A stretch of DNA of 11,620 nucleotides, from contig CAVLDO010000030.1 of the NCBI GenBank assembly GCA_963662035.1, positions 1 to 11,620 on the forward strand. The letters are read 5' to 3'. Both the position numbers and the translations under genes were made by a program. Below, in pieces: positions 1 through 7,648 of the stretch; positions within the stretch are counted from its first letter, which is position 1; each line of letters begins with the position of its first letter. The notes beneath the pieces are model-generated. The model was not told the DNA's origin. It made no database searches and saw nothing but the letters and a program-made list of their open reading frames with translations. The DNA comes from Equibacterium sp963662035 (GTDB lineage Bacteria > Bacteroidota > Bacteroidia > Bacteroidales > UBA932).

Positions 1-29
1 AGATAGCGCAGTAAGCAAATTAATATCGT

Positions 30-395
30 ATGAACAGCAGGGGAGAACTTGGCAGGATGGGAGAGGCGGCGGCAGAGGAGTATCTGCGGCGGATGGGGCT
101 GCAGACCGTGGCCAGGAACTGGCGCAGCGGCCACCTCGAAGTAGACTTGATTATGGAAGACGATGCCGCGCTGCGCATAGTGGAGGTCAAGACCCTCAAC
201 CCCGGCGACGGCTTTGACCCCGCCGAAAACGTCACAGCCCTCAAGCGGCGCAAACTCATCCGCGCCGCCCGCGCCTTCTTTGCGCGGCACCCCGTTTCCA
301 AAGAGATAAAATTCGATGTGGTGACAGTGCTGATGTCCCCATCAGACGCGCCGCAGATCAGCTATCTGCCCGATGCCTTCGACGCCCTGGGGTAG
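30..395 (+). CDS. YraN/UPF0102 family nuclease-like protein
   Basis: A 121-residue protein of the YraN (UPF0102) family, which has a restriction-endonuclease-like fold related to Holliday-junction resolvases; its cellular role is not well defined. The usual order of family motifs is visible: an N-terminal G-x-x-GE-x-x-A-x-x-YL helix (residues 8-19), then E37-V-D39, then E52-V-K54. Together these form the PD-(D/E)xK-like active-site pattern. A basic helix (KRRKLIRAARAFF, 72-84) follows. Length is normal for the family, so the gene appears intact. The central motif reads LEVDLI where GE(I/L)DLI is more usual, a mild variation that keeps the acidic residues. The ATG at 30 is preceded by AT-rich sequence without a clear Shine-Dalgarno site, as is normal in Bacteroidetes. 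It is convergent with the helicase gene. Family assignment is firm; nuclease activity is inferred from the fold family. Confidence 0.88.
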   Translation: MNSRGELGRMGEAAAEEYLRRMGLQTVARNWRSGHLEVDLIMEDDAALRIVEVKTLNPGDGFDPAENVTALKRRKLIRAARAFFARHPVSKEIKFDVVTVLMSPSDAPQISYLPDAFDALG

Positions 396-403
396 GGGAG
401 CAT

Positions 404-441
404 AAAAACTCAGAGGCCGGCCCCTTTCGGGAACCGGCCTC
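404..441 (-). terminator. Rho-independent terminator between convergent genes
   Basis: An 8-bp perfect GC-rich stem (GAGGCCGG at 413-420, CCGGCCTC at 434-441) with a possible inner CCC/GGG pairing. On the minus strand the stem is followed by a T run (complement of A404-A408), the form expected for terminating the helicase transcript about 66 nt after its stop codon. On the plus strand the following sequence is not T-rich, so action on the yraN transcript would be weaker. Confidence 0.7.
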
Positions 442-506
442 CTAACTTAACCATAACCTAAACTATGAAAAATTCGTTTGGGAATTTTGCAAATCGCGTG
501 CCGCGG

Positions 507-2972
507 TTAATCGCAGATTCTCAATTTTGCGAATTTCAGTATCAGAACTTTTGATTCCCCGCTGTCGGTGACAAATTCGGCCTTGGCGCCTGCGCCGACG
601 CCCTCCACTCTCACAATTTTGCCGTAGCCGAAGATATTGTGCTCAACCCGCATCCCCGGGCGGATGTCGCAGGGGTCGCAGGGGATGAACCCTTCGCCGG
701 GAGTGTGGGCAGGTCTTGCTGCGGCCGCGGTGCGGTTTATGATACGGCCGGAGGATGGCAGCTGCACAGTCCGCTGCCCCAAAGAAGAGGGCTTCGGATA
801 AGAGGGGCGCGACTGCTGCGGGGCACCCGCCGGGCGGGGGTGTTTGGAGTCGGAAGAGCCTGCCTGGCGTGGAAAGAAACAGTCCCGGGCACTGCGCAGA
901 GCCCGGGCGGGACTGGAGGAGCCCCAGCCGCTCTCAAACGCCCCCTGCTGCGGCACGTCGCCGTCGAGATACTGCGGGTCAATCTCCTTTATGAAGCGGC
1001 TGGGGAGATTGTTCTCCTCCTTGCCGTAGCGGTGGCGGGCAGAGGCGTAGCTGAGCGTGACCTCCTTCTTGGCGCGGGTCAGCGCCACGTAAAAGAGCCG
1101 CCGCTCCTCCTCTATGTCGCCGGGCAGCAGGTCGCTTGCGGAGGGGAAGAGGTTCTCTTCCAGGCCGGCAATGTAAATATAGGGGTACTCCAGCCCCTTT
1201 GACGAGTGCACCGTCATCAGGCTGATGCGGTTGTTGTCGTCCTCCCCGTCGTCTATCTTCTCGGCGGATGAGAGCAGGGTGAAGTTCTCGATATAGTCCG
1301 AGAGGGTCACGAGTTCCGGCTCGCCGCTATCGGCCCCCTCGTCGTATTTGCGCATCTGGGCCTCGTCGTCGCAGAACTGTCTGATGCCGTTGAAAAGCTC
1401 CTGCACATTGCCCAGCCGCTCCTTGTCCTCGACATCCTGCAGCCCCTGCATATAGGTCAGAAGGCCGCTCTTCAGGCCGATTTCGGATGCCAGGGTGTAG
1501 GCGTCCGTGCTCTCGGCCTTGCTGTGCAGGGATAGGATCATATCGGCAAAGGCTGACATCTTGGATATGGCGCCGCTCTTGAGTCCGGCGGCCATCAGAG
1601 TGGCCGGGGGCAGCTGCGCGGCCACAAGCAGCGGCAGGGAGGCCTGCGAGGCCGCCTTCTCCAGATAGGAGACGGAGGTTTCTCCGATGCCCCTGGCGGG
1701 CAGGTTCACGGTGCGGCGGAAGGCCTCGTTGTCGCGGGGGTTGATCACCAGGCGGAAATAGGCCACCATATCCTTGACCTCGGCGCGCTCGAAAAACGAC
1801 GTGCCGGAAACCACGCGGCAGGGGAGGTTGAGCTTGCGCAGCGCCTCCTCTATCACGCGGCTTTGGGCGTTGGTGCGGTAGAGCACCGCAAAGTCGCTGT
1901 AGGGGGCCTTGTGGCGGAAGATGGCGCTCTTTATGGAAGAGGCTATGGAAAAGCCCTCCTCAAAGTCGCTGGCGGCGTTTATCACGTGGATTTTGTCGCC
2001 CACGGCATCCTTGGAGTAGCACACCTTCTTCAGGCGGTTCTTGTTTTTGTCTATCAGGCTGTTGGCGGCATCCACGATGGTCTGGGTGGAGCGGTAGTTC
2101 TGCTCCAGGCGGATCACCTGCGCCTCGGGGTAGTCCTTCTGGAAGTTGAGGATGTTCTCTATGCGGGCGCCGCGGAAGCCGTAGATGCTCTGGCTGTCGT
2201 CGCCCACCACGCAGATGTTGCGGTGGGAGAGGGAGAGCTTCTTGAGAATCAGGTACTGCGCGTAGTTGGTGTCCTGATACTCGTCCACCAGGATGTGGCT
2301 GAAGCGGCTGCGGATGGCCTCCAGCGCCTCCGGATGGTCGCGGAAAAGGATGTTGGTGTTGAGCAGTATGTCATCGAAGTCCATTGCTCCGGAGGCCTTG
2401 GCCTTGGCGGCGTAGAGGGCGTAGATCTCGGCGATGCGGGGGCGCTTGCAGCTGGAGTCCTCATCCTTGTAAATCTGGTTGCGGGCGTAGGCGGCCGCCG
2501 TCAGCAGGTCGTTCTTGGCCTTGGAGATGCGCGATGCCACGGCGGAGGGCTTGTAGCTCTTGTCGTCTATGCCCAGCTCCTTGAGGCATTTGGTGATGGA
2601 GGCCTTGGTGTCGGCCGAGTCGTAGATGGTGAATGACTTGGGGTAGCCCAAAAGGTCGGCGTATTCCCTCAGAAAGCGGACGAATATGGCGTGGAAGGTT
2701 CCCATCCACAGCCGGGTGGCCTCGCGGCTTCCCACAAGAGCGGCGATGCGCTCCTTCATCTCCCCCGCCGCCTTTTTGGTGAATGTGAGCGCCAGAATCC
2801 GGGACGGCGCCACCCCGCCCGCAATTATGTTTGCTATGCGGCAGGTCAGTACTTTTGTCTTGCCGCTTCCCGCCCCTGCAACAATCAGCAGCGGCCCCTC
2901 CGTTTTTTCTACCGCACTCCTCTGTGCCGCGTTCAACCCTTTCAGGATTTCTTCGTTTATGCCATTGTTCAT
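507..2972 (-). CDS. pcrA: UvrD/PcrA-type SF1A DNA helicase
   Basis: ATP-dependent 3'-5' DNA helicase of the UvrD/PcrA/Rep group, acting in nucleotide-excision and mismatch repair and in clearing stalled replication or transcription complexes. All SF1A motifs are present in order: Q motif (LNAAQ, 13-17), Walker A (GAGSGKT, 33-39), Ia (LTFTKKAAGEM, 62-72), II (VDEYQD, 229-234), III (GDDSQSIYGFRGA, 257-269), IV (QNYRS, 291-295), V (TVHSSKGLEYP, 587-597) and VI (YVALTRAKK, 628-636). The C-terminal part (about 772-820, RPGMRVEHNIFGYGKI onward) matches the Tudor-like domain by which PcrA/UvrD binds RNA polymerase. At 821 residues it is about 100 longer than Escherichia coli UvrD or Bacillus PcrA. 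The excess is a low-complexity Pro/Ser/Arg-rich linker (about 675-765). The Tudor-like tail argues against a Rep assignment; UvrD versus PcrA is a matter of naming. It is divergent from nqrA. Confidence 0.95.
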   Translation of the reverse strand: MNNGINEEILKGLNAAQRSAVEKTEGPLLIVAGAGSGKTKVLTCRIANIIAGGVAPSRILALTFTKKAAGEMKERIAALVGSREATRLWMGTFHAIFVRFLREYADLLGYPKSFTIYDSADTKASITKCLKELGIDDKSYKPSAVASRISKAKNDLLTAAAYARNQIYKDEDSSCKRPRIAEIYALYAAKAKASGAMDFDDILLNTNILFRDHPEALEAIRSRFSHILVDEYQDTNYAQYLILKKLSLSHRNICVVGDDSQSIYGFRGARIENILNFQKDYPEAQVIRLEQNYRSTQTIVDAANSLIDKNKNRLKKVCYSKDAVGDKIHVINAASDFEEGFSIASSIKSAIFRHKAPYSDFAVLYRTNAQSRVIEEALRKLNLPCRVVSGTSFFERAEVKDMVAYFRLVINPRDNEAFRRTVNLPARGIGETSVSYLEKAASQASLPLLVAAQLPPATLMAAGLKSGAISKMSAFADMILSLHSKAESTDAYTLASEIGLKSGLLTYMQGLQDVEDKERLGNVQELFNGIRQFCDDEAQMRKYDEGADSGEPELVTLSDYIENFTLLSSAEKIDDGEDDNNRISLMTVHSSKGLEYPYIYIAGLEENLFPSASDLLPGDIEEERRLFYVALTRAKKEVTLSYASARHRYGKEENNLPSRFIKEIDPQYLDGDVPQQGAFESGWGSSSPARALRSARDCFFPRQAGSSDSKHPRPAGAPQQSRPSYPKPSSLGQRTVQLPSSGRIINRTAAAARPAHTPGEGFIPCDPCDIRPGMRVEHNIFGYGKIVRVEGVGAGAKAEFVTDSGESKVLILKFAKLRICD

Positions 2973-2976
2973 ACCG

Positions 2977-2984
2977 CAAAAATA
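2977..2984 (-). promoter_or_regulatory. Possible -7 element for the helicase gene
   Basis: On the minus strand TATTTTTG fits the Bacteroidetes -7 consensus TAnnTTTG. It ends only 4 bp before the ATG at 2972, so it would give a leaderless or nearly leaderless transcript. No convincing -33 TTTG is seen 19-21 bp upstream. A chance match in AT-rich DNA is quite possible. Confidence 0.25.
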
Positions 2985-2985
2985 G

Positions 2986-3015
2986 TTGAATTCCTAAATA
3001 ATATCGGTATATTTG
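2986..3015 (+). promoter_or_regulatory. Bacteroidetes-type promoter of the nqr operon
   Basis: TATATTTG at 3008-3015 is an exact match to the Bacteroidetes -7 consensus TAnnTTTG. TTG at 2986-2988 lies 19 bp upstream, matching the -33 element and its known spacing. Transcription would start near 3020-3023, leaving a leader of about 40 nt before nqrA. The leader is T-rich and has no Shine-Dalgarno site, typical of this phylum. Confidence 0.65.
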
Positions 3016-3061
3016 CGCGCGATTTTTTTGGGGAAATTCCTTATCATTTAACTATTATAAA

Positions 3062-4411
3062 ATGTCAGAACACATCAGATTGAAAAAGGGGCTCGACATT
3101 CCTCTCGCAGGTGCCGCCCCCGCTAAAATCACAGAGACTGTCGCTGCTGACGTGATTGCTGTCAAACCCACCGACTTCAAGGCACTCGTGCCCAGGCTGG
3201 CGGTCAAAGAGGGCGACGCCGTAAAGGCTGGCGAACCTCTGTTTGTAGACAAGATGCGTCCCCAAGTGCGGTTCTGCTCTCCCGTGAGCGGTGTTGTCCA
3301 GGCAATTGTCCGCGGAGACAAGCGCAAGCTTCTTGCAGTCACAGTCAAGGCGGACGCTCAGCCGGGTATCAAGTTTGATGCCGTGGATTGCTCAAAACTG
3401 GACAAGGCGGCCGTTACGGCAGCTCTAATGGAAAGAGGCCTTTGGCCTATGATCAAGCAGCGTCCATTTGGCATTATCGCCAATCCCGAGGACACACCCA
3501 AGAGCATATTCATCTCCGCGATGACTACCGCTCCCCTTGCTCCCGACGCCGACTTTATAATGGAGGGGCAGATGGAGTATCTCCAGACTGCCGTAGATGC
3601 GCTGGGACGCCTCACCAAAGGGGGCGTGCACTTCAGCATCGCAGAGGGTGCGCAGCAGAGCAGCCCTATGGCCAAGCTCAAGGGGGTTATTCTCCACACC
3701 TTCGAGGGGCCTCACCCTGCGGGCAACGTGGGCGTTCAGATCAACCATATCTCCCCCATCAACAAGGGCGAAATCGTGTGGACCGTGGATCTGGTGTCGC
3801 TGGCCGCTATGGGCCGCTGCCTGAAGACCGGCTCCTACGATATGAGCCGCGTGGTGGCCGTCACCGGTCCCGCGGCAAATCCCGCGTGCGTTATGGGCGT
3901 GCAGGGAATGAGCCTCGCCTCTTTGGCCAAGTATGCCGGCAAGGGCAATCTGCGCTATGTCAGCGGTGACGTGCTCACCGGAGAGAATGTGGGCGCAGAC
4001 GGCTTCCTTGGCTTCTTTGACAATCAGGTGACCCTGCTTGAGGAGGGCGACTACTACGAGGCGCTCGGCTGGCTCAAGCCCGTGCGCGCCAAGAAGTTCA
4101 GCTTCTCCCACCTCTACTGGTCGTGGGCCGCAAGCAAGAGCAAGACCTACAAGCTGGACACCAACACCAACGGCGAACTCCGCCCGTTTGTGGTATCCGA
4201 CGTTTACGGAAAGGTTCTCCCTATGGACATCTATCCCGTATATCTCTTCAAGGCCTGCCTTGCAAAGGATATTGAGAAAATGGAAAATCTCGGCATATAC
4301 GAGGTCATTGAAGAGGATGTGGCTCTGTGCGAGTTCGTCTGCCCTTCAAAGATCGGCATCCAGAATATCATTTCTGACGGTATAAGCCTTATGTTAAAAG
4401 AAATGGCATAG
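3062..4411 (+). CDS. nqrA: Na+-translocating NADH:quinone reductase subunit A
   Basis: Peripheral cytoplasmic subunit of Na+-NQR, with NqrB involved in quinone reduction at the end of the electron path. At 449 residues it has the normal length. The start MSEHIRLKKGLDIPLAG resembles the typical NqrA N-terminus (KKGLDxPxAG). A lipoyl-like barrel-sandwich region follows (about 30-95, with VKEGDAVKAGEPLF and SPVSGVV). The conserved GPHPAG (216-221) and the C-terminal EEDVALCEFVCP (417-428) match the NqrA family, which is related to RnfC but lacks its 4Fe-4S ferredoxin repeats. It is the first gene of the operon, 46 bp after the predicted -7 element, with nqrB starting 2 bp after its stop. The ATG at 3062 is supported by this N-terminal alignment. 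The leader is AT-rich without a Shine-Dalgarno site. Confidence 0.97.
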   Translation: MSEHIRLKKGLDIPLAGAAPAKITETVAADVIAVKPTDFKALVPRLAVKEGDAVKAGEPLFVDKMRPQVRFCSPVSGVVQAIVRGDKRKLLAVTVKADAQPGIKFDAVDCSKLDKAAVTAALMERGLWPMIKQRPFGIIANPEDTPKSIFISAMTTAPLAPDADFIMEGQMEYLQTAVDALGRLTKGGVHFSIAEGAQQSSPMAKLKGVILHTFEGPHPAGNVGVQINHISPINKGEIVWTVDLVSLAAMGRCLKTGSYDMSRVVAVTGPAANPACVMGVQGMSLASLAKYAGKGNLRYVSGDVLTGENVGADGFLGFFDNQVTLLEEGDYYEALGWLKPVRAKKFSFSHLYWSWAASKSKTYKLDTNTNGELRPFVVSDVYGKVLPMDIYPVYLFKACLAKDIEKMENLGIYEVIEEDVALCEFVCPSKIGIQNIISDGISLMLKEMA

Positions 4412-4413
4412 TT

Positions 4414-5535
4414 ATGAGTGCATTGAGAAATACATTGGACCGCCTCAAGCCCACTTTCAGCAAGGGCGGCAAGCTTGGTGCCCTGGGATCATTCTTCGGC
4501 GCTATGGATTCGTTCTTCTTTGTGCCCAAGACCGTCACCGCAAAGGGAACTCATATCAAAGACAGCGTCGATCTCAAGCGCACGATGTTTACCGTGATGA
4601 TCGCGCTCGTCCCCGTACTGCTCTTCAGCATCTACAACATCGGCTATCAGATGAACCTGGCATACGGATATGGCTGGGACTTCTGGATGATAGTCTGGAA
4701 GGGCTTCCTCAAGATTCTCCCCCTCTACCTTGTATCTTACATCGTGGGCCTCTTTTTCGAGTGCCTCTTTGCGCAGGTACGCGGCGAGGAGGTCAGCGAA
4801 GGTTACTTTGTGACCGGCTTTCTGATTCCCCTCATCGTGCCCGTAAACATCCCCCTCTGGATGCTGGCCATCGCCATCGCATTCGCCGTGGTTATCGGCA
4901 AGGAGGTGTTCGGCGGCACCGGCTACAACATCTGGAACCCCGCGCTGCTCACCCGCGCATTCCTGTTCTTCGCCTACCCCAAGATGATGAGCGGTGATTC
5001 CGTATGGATCGCCCACAAGGCGGGAGTGGACGCCGTGACAAGCGCCACCCCCCTCTCGCAGATGGCAAGCGGCAGCCTCGAGGTTTCTGCCAAGAGCGCG
5101 CTTGATATGTTCATCGGCCTCATCCCCGGTTCCGTGGGCGAGACCTCCACGCTCTGCATCCTCATCGGCGCGGCCATCCTGCTCATCGGCGGCGTGGCAA
5201 GCTGGAAGATAATGCTCAGCTGCGTGGCCGGCGGTCTGCTGGTGGGTCTGCTTGGCCCCGTGCCCGCATACTATCAGCTGATTATGGGCGGCTTCGCCTT
5301 CGGCTGCGTGTTTATGGCCACCGACCCCGTCACCAGCTGCCAGACCGAGACCGGCAAGTGGATCTACGGCTTCCTGGTGGGTGCCTTTGCAGTGGTGCTG
5401 CGTCTCTACAACCCCGGCTATCCCGAGGGAATGATGCTTTCCATTCTGCTTATGAACACCTTTGCACCGCTCATCGACTACTGTGTGGTCAACGCCAACA
5501 TCAGCCGTCGCAACAAGAGAGCCAAGACAGCTTAA
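4414..5535 (+). CDS. nqrB: Na+-translocating NADH:quinone reductase subunit B
   Basis: Large integral membrane subunit of Na+-NQR that carries covalent FMN and riboflavin and forms much of the sodium path. The 373 residues contain many hydrophobic segments (for example about 58-76, 102-120, 132-162, 245-282, 286-304 and 316-350). The FMN attachment motif is TSAT at 209-212 (within DAVTSATP), with T212 the expected phosphoester-linked residue. GTGYNIWNPAL (168-178) and ATDPVTS (302-308) are also typical of the family. The protein is somewhat shorter than Vibrio NqrB (about 415 residues) but looks complete at both ends. It starts 2 bp after nqrA stops, so translation is probably coupled. The FMN transferase ApbE needed for maturation is not in this window. 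Confidence 0.97.
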   Translation: MSALRNTLDRLKPTFSKGGKLGALGSFFGAMDSFFFVPKTVTAKGTHIKDSVDLKRTMFTVMIALVPVLLFSIYNIGYQMNLAYGYGWDFWMIVWKGFLKILPLYLVSYIVGLFFECLFAQVRGEEVSEGYFVTGFLIPLIVPVNIPLWMLAIAIAFAVVIGKEVFGGTGYNIWNPALLTRAFLFFAYPKMMSGDSVWIAHKAGVDAVTSATPLSQMASGSLEVSAKSALDMFIGLIPGSVGETSTLCILIGAAILLIGGVASWKIMLSCVAGGLLVGLLGPVPAYYQLIMGGFAFGCVFMATDPVTSCQTETGKWIYGFLVGAFAVVLRLYNPGYPEGMMLSILLMNTFAPLIDYCVVNANISRRNKRAKTA

Positions 5536-5538
5536 AAC

Positions 5539-5544
5539 AGGAGG
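5539..5544 (+). promoter_or_regulatory. Strong Shine-Dalgarno site of nqrC
   Basis: AGGAGG lies 6 nt before the nqrC ATG at 5551 and supports that start. A full-strength site is notable because Bacteroidetes genes generally depend little on Shine-Dalgarno pairing. Confidence 0.7.
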
Positions 5545-5550
5545 GCCATT

Positions 5551-6408
5551 ATGAATACCAATACAAATACTTACACAGTCATCTATACAACCGTGCTGGT
5601 TGTAGTAGTTGCGGCCATCCTGGCATTCGCCGCCACCGCCCTCAAGAGCAGGCAGCAGGCCAATGCCGACCTGGCCAAGATGAAGACCATAATGCTCGCG
5701 GCCAACTTCGGCGAGACGGAGGACGGCAGCGTGGACAAAAGCGCTGATTTCAAGCAGATCTACGAGAGCCACGTCACCCGCACCTTTGTGGTGAACGAGA
5801 AGGGCGAGACAATCGAGGGCGTTGACGCCTTCAAGGACATAGACCTCAAGAGCGAGTTCAACAAACTCAAGAGCGGCTCCTCCGCCCAGCTGCCCGTGTA
5901 CGAGTGCACTATGGACGACGGCCGCACAATCCACATCCTGGCGATGTACGGTGCCGGCCTCTGGGGCGCCATCTGGGGCTATGTCGCTGTTGAAAACGAC
6001 AACGAGACCATTGCCGGGGCCATCTTTGACCACGCCAGCGAGACTCCCGGCCTGGGCGCCAAGATTGCCGAGCCCGCGTTCTACACCCAGTTCCGCGGCA
6101 AGAAGATTTCCGACGCTGCGGGCCGGTTCTCTTCCGTGAAGGTCATCAAGGGTGGAGCCGGCGGCGATGCCAACGGCGTGGACGCGATTTCCGGCGCCAC
6201 CATCACCTCCAATGCGGTGGGCAAGTCGCTTGCCCAGTGGCTGGAGGCCTACAAGGCATATCTGACTTGCAGCGCCGCTGCGGCCAAAAAGCCTGACTGC
6301 TGCGCTGCAGATGGCGGCAGCTGCTGCGGCAGCTGCGAAGGCGCCGAGGCCGACAGCACTATCTGCAAAAAGGATGTTCAATCTGTAAACAGTGAAAAAG
6401 ATGAATAA
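5551..6408 (+). CDS. nqrC: Na+-NQR subunit C with a cysteine-rich C-terminal tail
   Basis: NqrC carries a covalent FMN on a periplasmic domain and relays electrons towards NqrB. One N-terminal transmembrane helix (about 10-30) anchors it. The FMN-binding domain ends with the conserved SGAT (214-217, in DAISGATITSNAV), T217 being the attachment residue; ETPGLGAKI (164-172) is also a family signature. The core ends near residue 238 (LEAYKAYL). Beyond it is an extra tail of about 46 residues rich in Ala, Gly and Cys, with seven cysteines (C240, C250, C251, C258, C259, C262, C272). The rest of the protein has only C119. The tail is in frame, so it is not an obvious frameshift. Its function is unknown; metal or iron-sulfur binding or disulfide formation are possibilities. 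The gene is preceded by AGGAGG and overlaps nqrD by 8 bp. Confidence 0.95.
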   Translation: MNTNTNTYTVIYTTVLVVVVAAILAFAATALKSRQQANADLAKMKTIMLAANFGETEDGSVDKSADFKQIYESHVTRTFVVNEKGETIEGVDAFKDIDLKSEFNKLKSGSSAQLPVYECTMDDGRTIHILAMYGAGLWGAIWGYVAVENDNETIAGAIFDHASETPGLGAKIAEPAFYTQFRGKKISDAAGRFSSVKVIKGGAGGDANGVDAISGATITSNAVGKSLAQWLEAYKAYLTCSAAAAKKPDCCAADGGSCCGSCEGAEADSTICKKDVQSVNSEKDE

Positions 6409-7021
6409 AGATATCTACACAAAACCTTTCTTTAAGGGCAACCCGGTCACCGTGCTGGTGCTTGGTATCTGCTCATCTTTGGCAGTTACCGTACAGCTCA
6501 AGGGCGCCCTGGTGATGGCATTGTCGGTTACCGTGGTGACCGCCTTCTCCAGCCTTATGATGAGCGCGCTGCGCAACACCATCCCCAACCGTGTCCGCAT
6601 CATCGTGCAGCTGGTTGTGGCGGCGATGTTCGTGATTCTGATTGACCAGTTCCTCAAGGCGTTTGCCTACGACACCAGCAAGATGCTGTCGGTTTACATC
6701 GGCCTGATCATCACCAACTGTATCATAATGGGCCGCATCGAGGCCTTTGCGCTGGGCAACAAGCCCTGGCCCAGTTTTGTGGACGGCGCCTGCAACGGCC
6801 TCGGCTACGGTATGATACTGGTGCTGGTGGCCTTCATCCGCGAGCTGCTGGGCAGCGGCACCCTCTTCGGCTGTCAGGTGATTCCCGCCAGCTGGTATGT
6901 AGAAAACGGCGGCTGGTATATGAACAACGGTCTGATAATTCTCCCTCCTATGGCGCTCGTCCTGCTGGGCTGCGTCGTATGGATTCAGAGAAGCATCCAG
7001 AAAGACCTTCAAGAGAAATAG
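6401..7021 (+). CDS. nqrD: Na+-translocating NADH:quinone reductase subunit D
   Basis: Integral membrane subunit, paired with NqrE, that together form the intramembrane 2Fe-2S centre taking electrons from NqrF to NqrC. Starting at the ATG at 6401 gives 206 residues with about six hydrophobic helices. Two cysteines lie where the Vibrio ligands sit: C24 (in LGICSSLAV) and C107 (in IITNCIIMGR). NGLGYG and FIRELLGSGTLFG are also family signatures. The frame extends to a GTG at 6392, which would add three residues. I prefer the ATG because it is the stronger codon and gives a compact 8-bp overlap with the nqrC stop, suggesting translational coupling. Homologous to NqrE and to RnfE/RnfA; operon position and sequence make NqrD the clear choice. 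Confidence 0.95.
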   Translation: MNKDIYTKPFFKGNPVTVLVLGICSSLAVTVQLKGALVMALSVTVVTAFSSLMMSALRNTIPNRVRIIVQLVVAAMFVILIDQFLKAFAYDTSKMLSVYIGLIITNCIIMGRIEAFALGNKPWPSFVDGACNGLGYGMILVLVAFIRELLGSGTLFGCQVIPASWYVENGGWYMNNGLIILPPMALVLLGCVVWIQRSIQKDLQEK

Positions 7022-7024
7022 GAG
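7020..7024 (+). promoter_or_regulatory. Shine-Dalgarno site of nqrE
   Basis: AGGAG, continuing as a GA repeat, overlaps the nqrD stop and sits 9 nt before the nqrE ATG at 7034, supporting that start. Confidence 0.5.
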
Positions 7025-7033
7025 AGAGAGACA

Positions 7034-7648
7034 ATGGAATATTTGAATCTTTTTATAAAGTCTGTCTTTGTTGACAATATGATATTCTCGTTCTTCCTGG
7101 GAATGTGCTCGTTCCTGGCTGTATCGAAGAATGTCAAAACCGCTTGCGGTCTGGGTGTGGCGGTGATTTTCGTGCTGTGCATCACCCTGCCTCTCAACTA
7201 TATCCTCTACGAAGGCATCCTCAAGCCCGGCGCGCTTACCTGGCTCAGCCCCAGTTATGCCGATGTGGACCTCAGCTTCTTGAGCTACATCGTGTTCATC
7301 GCCACCATCGCGGCTTTCACCCAGATTGTGGAGATGGTGGTGGAGAAGTTCGCCCCCAGCCTCTATAACTCGCTGGGTATCTTCCTCCCCCTGATTGCCG
7401 TGAACTGCGCCATCCTGGGCGGTTCGCTGTTTATGCAAGAGCGCGGATATGCGAATGTGGGCGAGGCGTTCGTCTTCAGTCTGGGCAGCGGCATCGGCTG
7501 GTGCCTGGCCATCGTGACTATGGCGGCCATCCGCGAGAAGCTGGCATATTCCAACATTCCCGCCGGCCTCAAGGGTCTGGGCATCGCCTTCATCATCACC
7601 GGCCTGATGGGTATAGCGTTTATGAGTTTTATGGGCATTCAATTATAG
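7034..7648 (+). CDS. nqrE: Na+-translocating NADH:quinone reductase subunit E
   Basis: Membrane partner and paralogue of NqrD, inserted with opposite topology so that the two share an iron-sulfur centre. It has 204 residues and about six transmembrane helices. The expected cysteine ligands are C25 (in LGMCSFLAVSK) and C125 (in IAVNCAILGG), matching the positions known in Vibrio NqrE apart from a few inserted residues in the loop before the second. VFVDNMIFSFFLGMC near the N-terminus is a strong NqrE signature, separating it from RnfA. It begins 12 bp after nqrD and ends 12 bp before nqrF, with a Shine-Dalgarno site at each junction. Confidence 0.96.
   Translation: MEYLNLFIKSVFVDNMIFSFFLGMCSFLAVSKNVKTACGLGVAVIFVLCITLPLNYILYEGILKPGALTWLSPSYADVDLSFLSYIVFIATIAAFTQIVEMVVEKFAPSLYNSLGIFLPLIAVNCAILGGSLFMQERGYANVGEAFVFSLGSGIGWCLAIVTMAAIREKLAYSNIPAGLKGLGIAFIITGLMGIAFMSFMGIQL

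Noticed and set aside
1..29. Possible end of an upstream gene at the left edge
   Set aside because: Only 29 bases with stops in several frames; nothing can be assigned.
639..1202. A 187-codon plus-strand frame over the helicase C-terminus
   Set aside because: Overlaps conserved motifs V and VI and the linker of the helicase; no recognisable domain or ribosome site.
1863..2636. A 257-codon open frame on the plus strand within the helicase gene
   Set aside because: It overlaps helicase motifs II-IV on the opposite strand; its Val/Gly/Leu/Ala composition is a reverse-complement artefact.
4489..6381. A 630-codon open frame on the minus strand opposite nqrB and nqrC
   Set aside because: It lies wholly antisense to two well-recognised genes, has His/Gly/Ala-rich low-complexity composition typical of GC-rich shadow frames, and shows no known domain.
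6392..6400. GTG at 6392 as the nqrD start
   Set aside because: The ATG at 6401 is the stronger start codon and the extra residues MKK add nothing to the family alignment; kept only as an alternative.
6473..7642. A 389-codon open frame on the minus strand opposite nqrD and nqrE
   Set aside because: Antisense shadow of membrane-protein genes; hydrophobic codons read backwards give the His/Gln/Asp-rich product. No start context or family match.
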